Assembly (NCBI RefSeq): GCF_013523165.1
Contig: NZ_JAAMQI010000022.1
Span: 1-64,000 of the forward strand
From: Pseudomonas entomophila
GTDB taxonomy: Bacteria; Pseudomonadota; Gammaproteobacteria; Pseudomonadales; Pseudomonadaceae
DNA length: 64,000 nucleotides
Direction: 5' to 3'
In this document: positions 9,308 through 18,606 of the stretch, piece by piece
How positions within the stretch are numbered: the first letter of the stretch is position 1
Layout: each line of letters begins with the position of its first letter
Program-made: the position numbers and the translations under genes
Notes under the pieces: generated by a model
Databases searched by the model: none
The model's input: only the letters and a program-made list of their open reading frames with translations
What the model was told of the DNA's origin: nothing

Positions 9308-10314
9308 TGGCCTTGGGCGAACGCCTGCTTGCCGCCTGGTACGCCGGGCACCCCGCCCTGACCCTGCTGCGGCCCCTGGAATGCCTGTACCGGCGCATCG
9401 TGGCCGGCAAGCGGGCACGCTTTCTCGACGGTCGCCGCGAGGCCTACAGGGCGCCGGTGCCGGTGATCGTGGTCGGCAACGTCACCGTGGGCGGCACCGG
9501 CAAGACGCCCATGATCCTCTGGCTCATCGCGCAGTGCCGTCGCCACGGCCTGCGGGTCGGGGTGGTCAGCCGGGGCTACGGTGCGCAGCCGCCGCACCTG
9601 CCCTGGCGTGTGGAGGCCGGGCAGGGCGCCGAGCAGGCAGGGGATGAGCCGCTGCTGATCGTGCAGCGCACCGCAGTCCCCTTGATGATCGACCCAGACC
9701 GCGCCCGCGCGGTGCGTAGCCTGCTGGCCGCCGAACCGCTGGACCTGATCCTGTGCGACGACGGCTTGCAGCATTACCGGCTGGCGCGCGACCTGGAGCT
9801 GGTGCTGATCGACGCCGCCCGTGGCCTGGGCAATGGCCGCTGCCTGCCCGCCGGCCCCCTGCGCGAGCCGCCCGAGCGTCTGGCCGAGGTCGATGCCGTG
9901 CTGTTCAATGGCGCCCCGACCGACCGCACCGAGGGCTATGCCTTTGGCTTGCGGCCCAGTGCACTGGTCAACGTGCGCACGGGCGAGCGCCGCGGGCTCG
10001 CGCATTTCCCGCCTGGCCAGGCCGTGCACGCGGTGGCCGGCATCGGCAACCCGGGGCGTTTCTTCAAGACCGTGCAAGCGCTAGACTGGCAGCCGATTGC
10101 GCACCCGTTCGCCGACCATGCCCGGTTCAGCCGCGAGGCCTTGGATTTCAGCCCGGCCCTGCCGCTGGTGATGACTGAAAAGGACGCGGTGAAGTGCCGT
10201 GCCTTCGCGGCCGACGACTGGTGGTACCTGGCGGTGGAGGCCGAGCCGTCGCCGGCGTTCGTCGCTTGGTTCGACGCACAGCTCGAACGGTTGCTGCCAC
10301 ACCGACGCGCGTGA
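9307..10314 (+). CDS. lpxK: Tetraacyldisaccharide 4'-kinase LpxK
   Basis: LpxK phosphorylates the 4' position of the tetraacyldisaccharide 1-phosphate precursor to give lipid IVA, at the cytoplasmic face of the inner membrane. The 335-residue product has the family length, an N-terminal membrane-associating helix, and a P-loop in [12 protein letters not shown] near residue 60. Other conserved blocks are VVSRGYG, GDEPLLI and [14 protein letters not shown]. The start at 9307 is fixed by the one-base overlap with exbD. kdsB, another lipopolysaccharide gene, follows in the same run. Confidence 0.96.
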   Translation: MALGERLLAAWYAGHPALTLLRPLECLYRRIVAGKRARFLDGRREAYRAPVPVIVVGNVTVGGTGKTPMILWLIAQCRRHGLRVGVVSRGYGAQPPHLPWRVEAGQGAEQAGDEPLLIVQRTAVPLMIDPDRARAVRSLLAAEPLDLILCDDGLQHYRLARDLELVLIDAARGLGNGRCLPAGPLREPPERLAEVDAVLFNGAPTDRTEGYAFGLRPSALVNVRTGERRGLAHFPPGQAVHAVAGIGNPGRFFKTVQALDWQPIAHPFADHARFSREALDFSPALPLVMTEKDAVKCRAFAADDWWYLAVEAEPSPAFVAWFDAQLERLLPHRRA

Positions 10315-10363
10315 GTCGTCGGTGCTCATCCTTTTTCCGGCCCCACATCCTTAGGACGCATTC

Positions 10364-10549
10364 ATGGACACCAAACTGCTCGACATCCTGGCTTGCCCGA
10401 TCACCAAAGGCCCGCTCAAACTCAGCGCCGACAAGACCGAGCTGATCAGCAAGGGCGCAGGCGTGGCCTACCCGATTCGTGACGGCATCCCGGTGATGCT
10501 GGAAAGCGAGGCACGCACCCTGACCGACGACGAGCGTCTGGATAAATGA
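10364..10549 (+). CDS. Trm112 family small protein (YcaR-like)
   Basis: This 61-residue protein begins [18 protein letters not shown], the signature of the Trm112/YcaR family. Eukaryotic Trm112 activates methyltransferases; the bacterial role is unclear. Only one cysteine remains, so a complete zinc ribbon is unlikely. It sits between lpxK and kdsB, as in many gamma-proteobacteria, and overlaps kdsB by 4 bases. Confidence 0.93.
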   Translation: MDTKLLDILACPITKGPLKLSADKTELISKGAGVAYPIRDGIPVMLESEARTLTDDERLDK

Positions 10550-11310
10550 GCACCGCCTTCACCGTGGTGATTCCCGCCCGGCTGCGCTCCACGCGCCTGC
10601 CGGGCAAGCCGCTGCTGCCGATCGCCGGCAAGCCGATGATCCAGCACGTCTGGGAGCAGGCCTGCAAGAGCGCGGCGACGCGGGTGGTGATCGCCACCGA
10701 CGATGCGAGCATCGTCCAGGCCTGCCAGGCGTTCGGCGCCGAGGTGCTGCTGACCCGCGCCGACCACGAGTCCGGCACGGACCGGCTGGCCGAGGTGGCC
10801 GTGCAACTGGGGTTGCCTGCCGACGCCATCGTGGTCAACGTCCAGGGTGACGAGCCGTTGATCCCGCCGGTGATCATCGATCAGGTCGCCGCCAACCTGG
10901 CCGCCCATGGGCAGGCCGGCATCGCGACCCTGGCCGAACCGATCGAGCAACCCGATCAGGTGTTCAACCCCAACGCGGTGAAGGTCGTCAGCGACCGTCA
11001 CGGCATGGCCCTGACGTTCAGCCGGGCGCCACTGCCCTGGGCTCGCGACCTGTTCGCCCAAGGCCAGGACCGCTTGCCCGACGGCGTGCCCTACCGACGC
11101 CACATCGGCCTGTACGCCTACCGGGTGAGCTTTCTCCAGGACTTCGTGGGCTGGGGCCCGTGCTGGCTCGAGCAGACCGAAGCGCTGGAGCAGCTGCGTG
11201 CCCTCTGGCACGGCGTGCGCATCCACGTCGCCGATGCACTGCAAGCGCCGGCGGTCGGCGTCGACACGCCTGAAGACCTGGCGCGCGTGCGCCGCCTGCT
11301 GGAGGCATGA
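10546..11310 (+). CDS. kdsB: 3-deoxy-manno-octulosonate cytidylyltransferase KdsB
   Basis: KdsB activates Kdo with CTP to give CMP-Kdo for lipopolysaccharide inner-core assembly in the cytoplasm. The 254-residue protein has the nucleotide-binding start [17 protein letters not shown], the VNVQGDEPL metal-binding block and the HIGLYAYR motif near residue 187. The length is normal. Its stop overlaps the start of the phosphatase gene, continuing the chain of coupled genes from exbB. Confidence 0.96.
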   Translation: MSTAFTVVIPARLRSTRLPGKPLLPIAGKPMIQHVWEQACKSAATRVVIATDDASIVQACQAFGAEVLLTRADHESGTDRLAEVAVQLGLPADAIVVNVQGDEPLIPPVIIDQVAANLAAHGQAGIATLAEPIEQPDQVFNPNAVKVVSDRHGMALTFSRAPLPWARDLFAQGQDRLPDGVPYRRHIGLYAYRVSFLQDFVGWGPCWLEQTEALEQLRALWHGVRIHVADALQAPAVGVDTPEDLARVRRLLEA

Positions 11311-11774
11311 TGCGTATCCTGTTCGTTTGCCTGGGCAACATCTGCCGTTCACCCACGGCCGAAGGCGTCCTGCGGCATCAGTTGCAGGCGGCCGGGCTGG
11401 CCAAGCGGGTCGAGGTGGCATCCGCTGGCACCGGCGACTGGCATGCCGGTGAGCCGCCTGACGCCCGTACCTGCCGTGCGGCCCTGGCACGGGGCTACGA
11501 CCTGTCGCGCCAGCGTGCACAACAGGTCAGGCCCGAGGACTTCTTCGAATACGACCTGATCCTGGCCATGGACCCGAGCAACCTCGCGCACCTGCAGGCC
11601 ATGCGTCCGCCTGCCTCGACCGCCGAGGTCGACCTGTTCCTGCGCCGCTATGGCGGCGCGCGTGCCGACGTGCCCGATCCTTACCACGGCGGCGCTGCCG
11701 GGTTCGAGCAGGTGCTGGACCTGATCGAGGCTGCCTGCCAGGCCATGGTGGCCGAGCTGCGGGGTCGTCCATGA
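11307..11774 (+). CDS. Low molecular weight protein tyrosine phosphatase
   Basis: The 155-residue protein carries the P-loop CX5R (C8-LGNIC-R14, followed by SPTAEG) and the C-terminal acid in DPYHGG, the two catalytic elements of the LMW-PTP family. Such enzymes remove phosphate from tyrosines, often of polysaccharide co-polymerases or kinases, but no such partner is in this window. The second ATG (11310) could be the true start. The gene overlaps both kdsB and murB by 4 bases. Confidence 0.93.
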   Translation: MMRILFVCLGNICRSPTAEGVLRHQLQAAGLAKRVEVASAGTGDWHAGEPPDARTCRAALARGYDLSRQRAQQVRPEDFFEYDLILAMDPSNLAHLQAMRPPASTAEVDLFLRRYGGARADVPDPYHGGAAGFEQVLDLIEAACQAMVAELRGRP

Positions 11775-12790
11775 CCCTCGTGCTGCGCGAGCACGCCTCG
11801 CTCAAGCCCTACAACACCTTCGGCATCGATGTGCACGCCGCCGTGCTGGCCGAGGCCCACAGCGACGACGAGGTGCGCGAGGCCCTCGACGAAGCGCGCC
11901 GGCGATCGTTGCCCCTGATGATCATCGGAGGGGGCAGCAACCTGCTGCTGACCGCCGACGTCCAGGCCCTGGTCCTGCGCATGGTCAGTCAGGGCCGCCG
12001 TGTGGTGGCCGAGACCGACGGGCAGGTCATCGTCGAGGCCGAGGCCGGCGAACCCTGGCACCCCTTCGTGCAATGGACGCTGGCCCAGGGGTTCTGTGGC
12101 CTGGAGAACCTCAGCCTGATCCCTGGCACCGTCGGCGCAGCGCCCATGCAGAACGTCGGCGCCTACGGGGTGGAGATCAAGGACGTGTTCGCCGGGCTGA
12201 CCGCCATGGACCGCCACGACGGCCAGGTGCGTGAGTTCAGCGTGCAGGACTGCCACTTCGGCTACCGGGACAGCGTGTTCAAGCGCGAACCCGGCCGCTG
12301 GATCATCTTGCGCGTGCGCTTTGCCCTGGACCGCCAGCTGCGGGCGCAGCTCGACTATGGCCCGGTTCGCCAGCGTCTGCTCGAACAGGGGGTCGAGCAG
12401 GCGAACGCTCGGCACATCAGCGAGGCCATTTGCAGTATTCGCCGTGAGAAACTGCCCGACCCGGCGACCCTGGGCAATGCCGGCAGCTTCTTCAAGAACC
12501 CGGTGGTGCCTGCGCAGGTGGCCGAGCGGATTCGCCGCGATCACCCCGGCGTCATCGCCTATCCTCAGGCCGATGGTCAGGTCAAGCTGGCAGCGGGTTG
12601 GCTGATCGAGCAGGCCGGCTGGAAAGGCCACCGTGAAGGCGATGCCGGTGTGCACGGCTTGCAGGCCCTGGTCCTGGTCAATCATGGGCACGCCACCGGC
12701 GCCGAGCTGCATGCCCTGGCGTGCCGCATCCGGCAGGACATCCAGGCCCGTTTCGGCGTGACGCTGGAGATGGAGCCCAACGTGCTGTAG
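11771..12790 (+). CDS. murB: UDP-N-acetylenolpyruvoylglucosamine reductase MurB
   Basis: MurB reduces UDP-GlcNAc-enolpyruvate to UDP-MurNAc with NADPH and FAD, the second committed step of peptidoglycan synthesis. The 339-residue length matches the long E. coli-type (type I) enzyme. FAD-binding blocks LMIIGGGSNLLLT and LSLIPGTVGAAPMQNVGAYG and the catalytic serine region GNAGSFFKNPV are all present. It is the last gene of the + strand run and is followed by a strong stem-loop. Confidence 0.96.
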   Translation: MTLVLREHASLKPYNTFGIDVHAAVLAEAHSDDEVREALDEARRRSLPLMIIGGGSNLLLTADVQALVLRMVSQGRRVVAETDGQVIVEAEAGEPWHPFVQWTLAQGFCGLENLSLIPGTVGAAPMQNVGAYGVEIKDVFAGLTAMDRHDGQVREFSVQDCHFGYRDSVFKREPGRWIILRVRFALDRQLRAQLDYGPVRQRLLEQGVEQANARHISEAICSIRREKLPDPATLGNAGSFFKNPVVPAQVAERIRRDHPGVIAYPQADGQVKLAAGWLIEQAGWKGHREGDAGVHGLQALVLVNHGHATGAELHALACRIRQDIQARFGVTLEMEPNVL

Positions 12791-12820
12791 AACAGGGCAT
12801 GCTCAGGGTTCGCCTGCCTG

Positions 12821-12854
12821 CCATCGTGTCTGTCCGCAAGGGCAGGCACGATGG
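12821..12854. repeat. 15-bp stem-loop after murB
   Basis: Arms at 12821-12835 and 12840-12854 pair over 15 positions (two G-U pairs) around a GCAA tetraloop. No T-tract follows, so it may stabilise the mRNA 3' end or be a REP-like element rather than an intrinsic terminator. A second, weaker dyad built on GTCGCGA and TCGCGAC follows at about 12860-12885. Confidence 0.55.
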
Positions 12855-12969
12855 GCGACCTGTCGCGAAACGTTTGTCGCGACCTGTTGCCCAAGCCCGC
12901 AAGCGGCGGCATGCCTGGTAACGGGTGCTGTGCGTCATCCACCTTTCGTTTTCGACCGCCCGGTATCCC

Positions 12970-15900
12970 ATGACCCTAGCTCCTGCCTACACCTTCCTGG
13001 ATTTCCCTGGCGAAATGGCGCGCTTGATGCGCGAAAAGGAGTGGTCACAAACGCCCTTCGGCCCGCTCGAAGGCTGGTCCCAGGCCTTGCGCTCGGCCGT
13101 CAGCATCTGCCTGGGGTCGCGCTTCCCGATGGTGCTGTACTGGGGTGAGACCCGCGCCCTGATCTACAACGACGCCTGGAGCCCGGTGCCGGGGCGCAAG
13201 CACCCAGCGGCCCTGGGCAGCCCGGGGCCCGAGGTGTGGGCCGAGATCTGGGACATCATCGGGCCGATGTTCGACCACGTGATGGACACCGGCGAGGCCA
13301 CCTGGTCCGAAGACCAGCTGCTGCCGCTCAACCGCTTCGGCTACACCGAAGAGTGTTACTTCTATTACAGCTACAGCCCGGTCCGCGGTGAGGACGGGCG
13401 AGTGGAGGGGATCTTCACGGCGGTCACCGAGACCACCTACCGTGTGTTGGCCACGCGTCGTGAACGCCTGTTGCGGCAGGTGGCCGAAGCCACTGCGCAG
13501 ACGCGCACCCCAGCGGATGCCTGTCAGGCGGTGGCCCGGCTGCTTCACGGCGTGCCGCAAGAGGCGCCCTTCGTGCTGGTCTACCTGGCCGACCCGGCCT
13601 CCGGTGGCTACCGCCGTGTGGCCATCGAAGGCTGCGCGGCGGCCGACGATCTGGCACCGGCGGTGATCCTGCCGGGCGAGCACGTGACGCCCTGGCCGCT
13701 GCACAGCGCCCTGGACGCCCCGGTGCCGGTCGAAGGGCTTGCGTCACGCTACCCGGGACGGCTGTCCGGGCAGCCCTGGCCGGAGCCGCTGGAGCAGGCG
13801 CTGGTGGTGCCGGTGCCGAGCGCGCGTGCCGGTGTGCCCTATGGTTTCCTGATCCTCGGCATCAGCCCGCGTCGACGCATCGACCCGGATTACATCACCT
13901 TGTTCCAGCGCGCCGCAGGGCACGTGAGCACCGCGCTGAGCAACATCGAGCGCTATGAAGAAGAGCGTCGACGCTCGGAGGAACTGGCCGAGCTGGACCG
14001 GGCCAAGACCGTGTTCTTTTCCAACGCCAGCCATGAGTTCCGCACCCCGCTGACGCTCATGCTCGGCCCCCTGGAAGACATGCTGGGCCAGCACACCGAA
14101 ACGCCCGGGCAGCTGACGGTCGCGCGCGAGTCGCTGCACCTGGTCCATCGCAACGGTCAGCGGCTGCTGCGGCTGGTCAACACGCTACTGGACTTCTCCC
14201 GTATCGAGGCCGGCCGCGTGCGCGCCGACTTCATGCCCGTTGACCTGTCCGCGTTCACGGCGGAACTGGCCAGCAGTTTTCGCTCGGCCATGACGCGCGC
14301 CGGGCTGGCGTACCACATCGACTGCGACGTGCTGGGCGAGGCGGTCTGGATCGACCAGGAGATGTGGGAAAAGATCGTCCTCAACCTCATCTCCAATGCC
14401 TTCAAGTACACCTTGAGCGGGCAGGTCAGCGTGCACCTGGCGCGTGTGCCCGAGGGCGCGCGCTTGCAGGTTCGGGACACCGGGGTCGGCATCCCGCAGC
14501 AGGAGCTCGAGCGCATCTTCGATCGTTTTCACCGCATCGAAGGCCAGATCGGTCGCACGCACGAGGGCACGGGGATCGGCCTGGCCCTGGTCAAGGACCT
14601 GACCCGGCTGCACGGCGGGCAGGTCGGCGTACGCAGCGAAATTGGCGTGGGCACGTGCTTCGAGGTGCTGCTGCCGTTCGGCAATGCGCACCTGCCGGCC
14701 CGCAAGGTCCAGGGCAATGCCCTGACCTCGACTGCCATCCATGCCGACACCTTCGTCGCCGAAGCCTTGCGCTGGCTGCCCGAGCCTGGCGGCGATGCGC
14801 TGCCGATGGGCGAGCGTACCGTTGGCCAGGCCAAGCCCAGCAACGGCCTGCACATCCTGCTGGCCGACGACAATGCCGACATGCGCGGCTACGTGCAGCG
14901 GCTGCTGACCGAGGCCGGTTTCGCCGTGACCGCCGTGGCCGATGGGCGCGAGGCGGTCGATCAGGCTCGCCGGGTGCGGCCCGACCTGGTGCTGTCGGAC
15001 ATCATGATGCCGGTGCTCGACGGCTTCGGGGTGATCCGGGCCCTGCGCGACGACCCGGCGACCCATGAACTGCCCATCATCCTGCTGTCGGCCAGGGCCG
15101 GCGAGGAAGCGTCCATCGAGGGCATCGCCGCCGGTGCCGACGATTACCTGGTCAAGCCGTTCAGCGCCCGGGAGCTGATCGCGCGGGTGGACGGGGCGCT
15201 GCGCCTGGCCAAGCTGCGCCAGGAGTCGGCCGCTGCGCTGCGCCAGGCCAACGAGGTGCTGGAGTCGCGGGTGCGCGAGCGTACCCGCGAGCGTGATCAG
15301 GTCTGGGCCTTCAGCCATGACATGATCGGCATCGCCGACCTCGAGGGCGTATGGCTCAGCGTCAACCCGGCCTGGACTCGGGTGCTCGGCTGGCCCGCCG
15401 AGCAGATCGTCGGCAAGACGTCGGCGTGGCTGGAGCACCCGGACGACAGCACCCGCACGCGTGAGGAAATCCAGGCGCTGGCCATTGGCGCGCCGACGTT
15501 CAACTTCGAGAACCGCTTCCGCACCCGGCTGGGCAGCTACCGCACGCTGAACTGGACGGCCGTGCCCGAAGGCGGCCTGCTGTACTGCGTGGCGCGCGAT
15601 GTCACGGTCGAGCGCGACCGGCTGGCCGAACTCGAACAGGCCAAGGACGCCTTGCGCCAGAGCCAGAAGATGGAAGCGATCGGGCAACTGACCGGTGGCA
15701 TCGCTCACGACTTCAACAATTTGCTGACCGGCATCATGGGGTCGATGGAGATGCTGCAGCGCCATGCGCTGCCCGAGCACCCCCGTGCCCAGCGCCATAT
15801 CGGCAACGCCATCGTCTCGGCGCAACGCGCCGCCGCATTGACCCAGCGCCTGCTCAGCTTCAGTCGGCGCCAGGCGCTGGACATGCGGCCGGTGGACGTG

Positions 15901-16794
15901 AACCGGCTGATCACCGGCATGGAGTTCCTGCTCCAGCGCACCGTGACCGAGAACATTCAGGTCGAGCGTGTCCTGCAGCCCGAGGCCTGGACCGTCCATA
16001 CCGATGCCAACCAGCTGGAAAACGTGCTGCTGAACCTGTGCATCAACGCCCGCGACGCCATGGGCGAGACGGGGCGGCTGCGGATCTGCACGCGCAACGT
16101 CGTGCGCTCGGGCCCCGTGACGAGCGATGGGCCCCTGGCCGGCGACTACCTGTCGCTCGAGGTCAGCGACACCGGCGAGGGCATCGCGCCAGACCTGCTG
16201 GACAAGGTCTTCGAGCCGTTCTTCACCACCAAGCCCCAAGGCAAGGGCACCGGGCTGGGTCTGTCCATGGTGTACGGCTTCGTCAAGCAGACCGGTGGCC
16301 ATGTGGAAGTCCAGAGCACGCCAGGGCAGGGCACCTGCATGACCCTGCTGCTGCCGCGCCACCGGGGCACGGTGACAGGCCTTGCGTCCGAACTGCCGGC
16401 GGCAGCCAGCGTGCTGAAGACCGGCACCGGTGAACGTGTGCTGTTGGTGGAGGACGAGCCCAGCGTCCGTCTGGTGGCCACCGAGCTGCTGACCGAGGCG
16501 GGGTACCATGTCGCCGAGGCCGAGGATGCGCAGGCGGCCCTGGCACTGGTCGACCGCGAGCCGGCCTTCGACCTGATGGTGTCCGATGTCGGTCTGCCGG
16601 GGCTGAGCGGTCGCGAACTGGCCGACCGGGTCAGGAGCCGCCAGCCGACGATCAAGGTGCTGCTGATCACCGGCTACGCCAAGGACGCCGGTAACCTCCG
16701 GCACTTCCTCGGCGAGGGCATGCACATCCTGCAAAAACCCTTCTCGGTAGAGGCCCTGGCCATGAAGGTTCGGGACGTGCTGCACGGCGCTTGA
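12970..16794 (+). CDS. Hybrid sensor kinase with two kinase cores and two receivers
   Basis: This 1274-residue protein has an unusual order: an N-terminal PAS-like domain (residues about 30-170), a GAF domain (about 180-330), HisKA plus HATPase (H-box SHEFRTPL, His355; GTGIGLALV), and a receiver (phospho-acceptor Asp677 in SDIMMPVLDG). A PAS domain (about 770-880), a second HisKA plus HATPase (GGIAHDFNNLL, His913; GKGTGLGLSMVYG) and a second receiver (Asp1206 in SDVGLPGLSG) complete it. No membrane segment is seen, so it should be cytoplasmic and sense an internal or diffusible signal. The ATG at 12970 was preferred to a GTG at 12925; neither has a clear ribosome site. No DNA-binding output domain exists. 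Confidence 0.9.
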   Translation: MTLAPAYTFLDFPGEMARLMREKEWSQTPFGPLEGWSQALRSAVSICLGSRFPMVLYWGETRALIYNDAWSPVPGRKHPAALGSPGPEVWAEIWDIIGPMFDHVMDTGEATWSEDQLLPLNRFGYTEECYFYYSYSPVRGEDGRVEGIFTAVTETTYRVLATRRERLLRQVAEATAQTRTPADACQAVARLLHGVPQEAPFVLVYLADPASGGYRRVAIEGCAAADDLAPAVILPGEHVTPWPLHSALDAPVPVEGLASRYPGRLSGQPWPEPLEQALVVPVPSARAGVPYGFLILGISPRRRIDPDYITLFQRAAGHVSTALSNIERYEEERRRSEELAELDRAKTVFFSNASHEFRTPLTLMLGPLEDMLGQHTETPGQLTVARESLHLVHRNGQRLLRLVNTLLDFSRIEAGRVRADFMPVDLSAFTAELASSFRSAMTRAGLAYHIDCDVLGEAVWIDQEMWEKIVLNLISNAFKYTLSGQVSVHLARVPEGARLQVRDTGVGIPQQELERIFDRFHRIEGQIGRTHEGTGIGLALVKDLTRLHGGQVGVRSEIGVGTCFEVLLPFGNAHLPARKVQGNALTSTAIHADTFVAEALRWLPEPGGDALPMGERTVGQAKPSNGLHILLADDNADMRGYVQRLLTEAGFAVTAVADGREAVDQARRVRPDLVLSDIMMPVLDGFGVIRALRDDPATHELPIILLSARAGEEASIEGIAAGADDYLVKPFSARELIARVDGALRLAKLRQESAAALRQANEVLESRVRERTRERDQVWAFSHDMIGIADLEGVWLSVNPAWTRVLGWPAEQIVGKTSAWLEHPDDSTRTREEIQALAIGAPTFNFENRFRTRLGSYRTLNWTAVPEGGLLYCVARDVTVERDRLAELEQAKDALRQSQKMEAIGQLTGGIAHDFNNLLTGIMGSMEMLQRHALPEHPRAQRHIGNAIVSAQRAAALTQRLLSFSRRQALDMRPVDVNRLITGMEFLLQRTVTENIQVERVLQPEAWTVHTDANQLENVLLNLCINARDAMGETGRLRICTRNVVRSGPVTSDGPLAGDYLSLEVSDTGEGIAPDLLDKVFEPFFTTKPQGKGTGLGLSMVYGFVKQTGGHVEVQSTPGQGTCMTLLLPRHRGTVTGLASELPAAASVLKTGTGERVLLVEDEPSVRLVATELLTEAGYHVAEAEDAQAALALVDREPAFDLMVSDVGLPGLSGRELADRVRSRQPTIKVLLITGYAKDAGNLRHFLGEGMHILQKPFSVEALAMKVRDVLHGA

Positions 16795-16821
16795 GCGCAG
16801 CGCGCCGGGAACCGTGCGGGC

Positions 16822-18375
16822 TCAGAGCTTGAAGCGCACGTGGATCTTGCTGGTCGGCGCCGTTCGGTCGACCGAGATGCCCCGGTCGCCGAACCCGGAG
16901 TAGCCCTTGATCAGGCGCATGCCCAGGCCTGTGCCGTTGGGTTTGGGGTAGGCCTCGGGGAAGCCGTCGCCTTCGTCGATGACGATCACCTCGATGGCCT
17001 CGGCATCGACCTCCTCGACCCGTACGACGATGTCCCCCTTGCCGTACTTCAAGGCATTGGTCACCAGCTCGCAGATCACCAGGCCCAGGGGCGCCAGGCG
17101 CTCGGCCCTGATCGAAGTCGGCTCGATCGACAGCTGGATGTCACGGTCGTCGAACGCCTTGCCGACGTCCTCCATCAAGGCATGCAGGTACTCGCTGACG
17201 CTGGCTTCGTGGCAGTTGTCGTCCAGGTAGAGTCGCTCATGCACCGCAGCGATGGCCAGCACCCGATTGGCTGCAGTCTGCAACTGGAGCTTGACCGTTT
17301 CTTCGGTCGCCACGTTGGCCTGCAGCAACAGCAAGGTGTTGACCAGTTGCAGGCTGTTCTTGATCCGGTGGTGGATCTCGTGAAGCTGCAGATCGCTCTC
17401 GCTGATCCGGGTGGTCTGCGCATCGATCAGCGACATCAGCTGGAGTTCATGGTTACGCCGCTCGGTGACGTCCCGGGAAATCGCGATGATCTTGTCGATG
17501 TTCTGGTGCTTGTCGTAGATCGGCGCCGCCGTGACGTCCCACCATTTCGGTTCGCCCTTGGCGGTAGGGCAGAACGACTCGAACCGTACCGATTCACCCA
17601 TGACCAGGCGCTGCATGGCATTGCGAACGGTCGGCTTGGCGTCTTCCGGCCACAGCTCGACCCAGTTCGAGCCGTTGACCTGCTCGGCATTGTCGAGCTG
17701 CATGCGGCATACCCCGGCCTCGTTGAAGAACTCGATGGTGCCGCACGGTGAGAGGATCTTGACGCAATCGGGGCTGGCGTTGAGCACGCTTTCGGAATAC
17801 GGAAGCGGGTGGGCTTCCTCGTCGCGCATGGCCATGCGTTCGACCGCCATCGCAATGACGTTGGCGATGCCCTCCATGAACACCAGATCGCTTTCGATGA
17901 AGTCGGTGTCGTCGCCACTGTCGGCTTCCAGCACGCCGTAGGGGCTGGACGGCCCTCGGATCGGGACGTTGATCGCACGCCGGATCTCATAGCGCTTGAG
18001 CAGCGAGGGGGTTCGGAAACGGTTTTCCTGGCCCAGGTGGTTGGAGATCACCGGTCGATCGGTCATGAACGCATAACCTGCCGGGCTGGCCTCGTCGGCA
18101 CCGATCGTGGCATGGCCGATGTCCTGCGCGTCCCAGCCCACCCCGTGTGAAAGCAGGAAGTGCTCGGCGTCGGGAAGCGGGGTCAGGATCTTGGCATAAG
18201 GCGTGCGCATGCCTTCGGCGACCGTGGCACAGGCTTGCGTCAGCAGCGCATCGATGTCCGTGGCATGCAGCGAACCTACGCCGAAGTTGACGACCAGCTC
18301 GTGCTGCTTGCGCAGCCGGGCATGGGAGATCTGCAACGCCGCACGAACCGTTTCGTCGGGAGAAGTATCAGGCAT
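16822..18375 (-). CDS. GAF-PAS sensor histidine kinase of the HisKA_2 type
   Basis: The 517-residue cytoplasmic protein has a GAF domain (about residues 30-180), a PAS domain (about 195-305) and a HisKA_2 dimerisation region with EIHHRIKNSLQ (phospho-acceptor His335 or His336). An HATPase domain follows with N-box ELVTNALKY (436-444) and G-box GTGLGMRLI. This kinase class often acts in light, stress or general stress-response pathways, but no LOV cysteine motif (NCRFLQ type) is seen in the PAS. Its stop is 27 bases from the stop of the hybrid kinase. No response regulator gene is adjacent, so the receivers of the neighbour are possible partners (inference). Confidence 0.88.
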   Translation of the reverse strand: MPDTSPDETVRAALQISHARLRKQHELVVNFGVGSLHATDIDALLTQACATVAEGMRTPYAKILTPLPDAEHFLLSHGVGWDAQDIGHATIGADEASPAGYAFMTDRPVISNHLGQENRFRTPSLLKRYEIRRAINVPIRGPSSPYGVLEADSGDDTDFIESDLVFMEGIANVIAMAVERMAMRDEEAHPLPYSESVLNASPDCVKILSPCGTIEFFNEAGVCRMQLDNAEQVNGSNWVELWPEDAKPTVRNAMQRLVMGESVRFESFCPTAKGEPKWWDVTAAPIYDKHQNIDKIIAISRDVTERRNHELQLMSLIDAQTTRISESDLQLHEIHHRIKNSLQLVNTLLLLQANVATEETVKLQLQTAANRVLAIAAVHERLYLDDNCHEASVSEYLHALMEDVGKAFDDRDIQLSIEPTSIRAERLAPLGLVICELVTNALKYGKGDIVVRVEEVDAEAIEVIVIDEGDGFPEAYPKPNGTGLGMRLIKGYSGFGDRGISVDRTAPTSKIHVRFKL

Positions 18376-18555
18376 GGAGTGTCCAGGGGGGGTAACGAGC
18401 TGTTCGAACGGGTCACGCCCGCGACAGGCAAGCGGCGACAGCGCGCAAATGTACACAAGCGCGCGCCTGCGGCATAGCGGTGAGTCAAGAGGCGTTGTCT
18501 GTCGTCTTTCGCATCGGACGAGCGGCGTTTGCCAGAACGGCGTCCCGCCCCACGA

Positions 18556-18590
18556 AAAAGGCCCCGCCAGTGTGCACTGGCGGGGCCTGT
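18556..18590 (-). terminator. Intrinsic terminator of rne
   Basis: A 13-bp GC-rich stem (18560-18572 with 18575-18587) is followed on the minus strand by a run of five T (the A-run at 18555-18559). It lies 17 bases beyond the rne stop codon. Confidence 0.88.
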
Positions 18591-18606
18591 TCAGGCTACC
18601 GGTACC

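Noticed and set aside
14185-16785. 866-codon minus-strand frame opposite the hybrid kinase
   Set aside because: Shadow of the kinase gene; no recognisable domain.
16822-18375. LOV photoreceptor kinase
   Set aside because: The PAS domain lacks the flavin-binding cysteine motif of LOV domains, and the first sensor domain is a GAF. No bilin-binding block could be identified with confidence.
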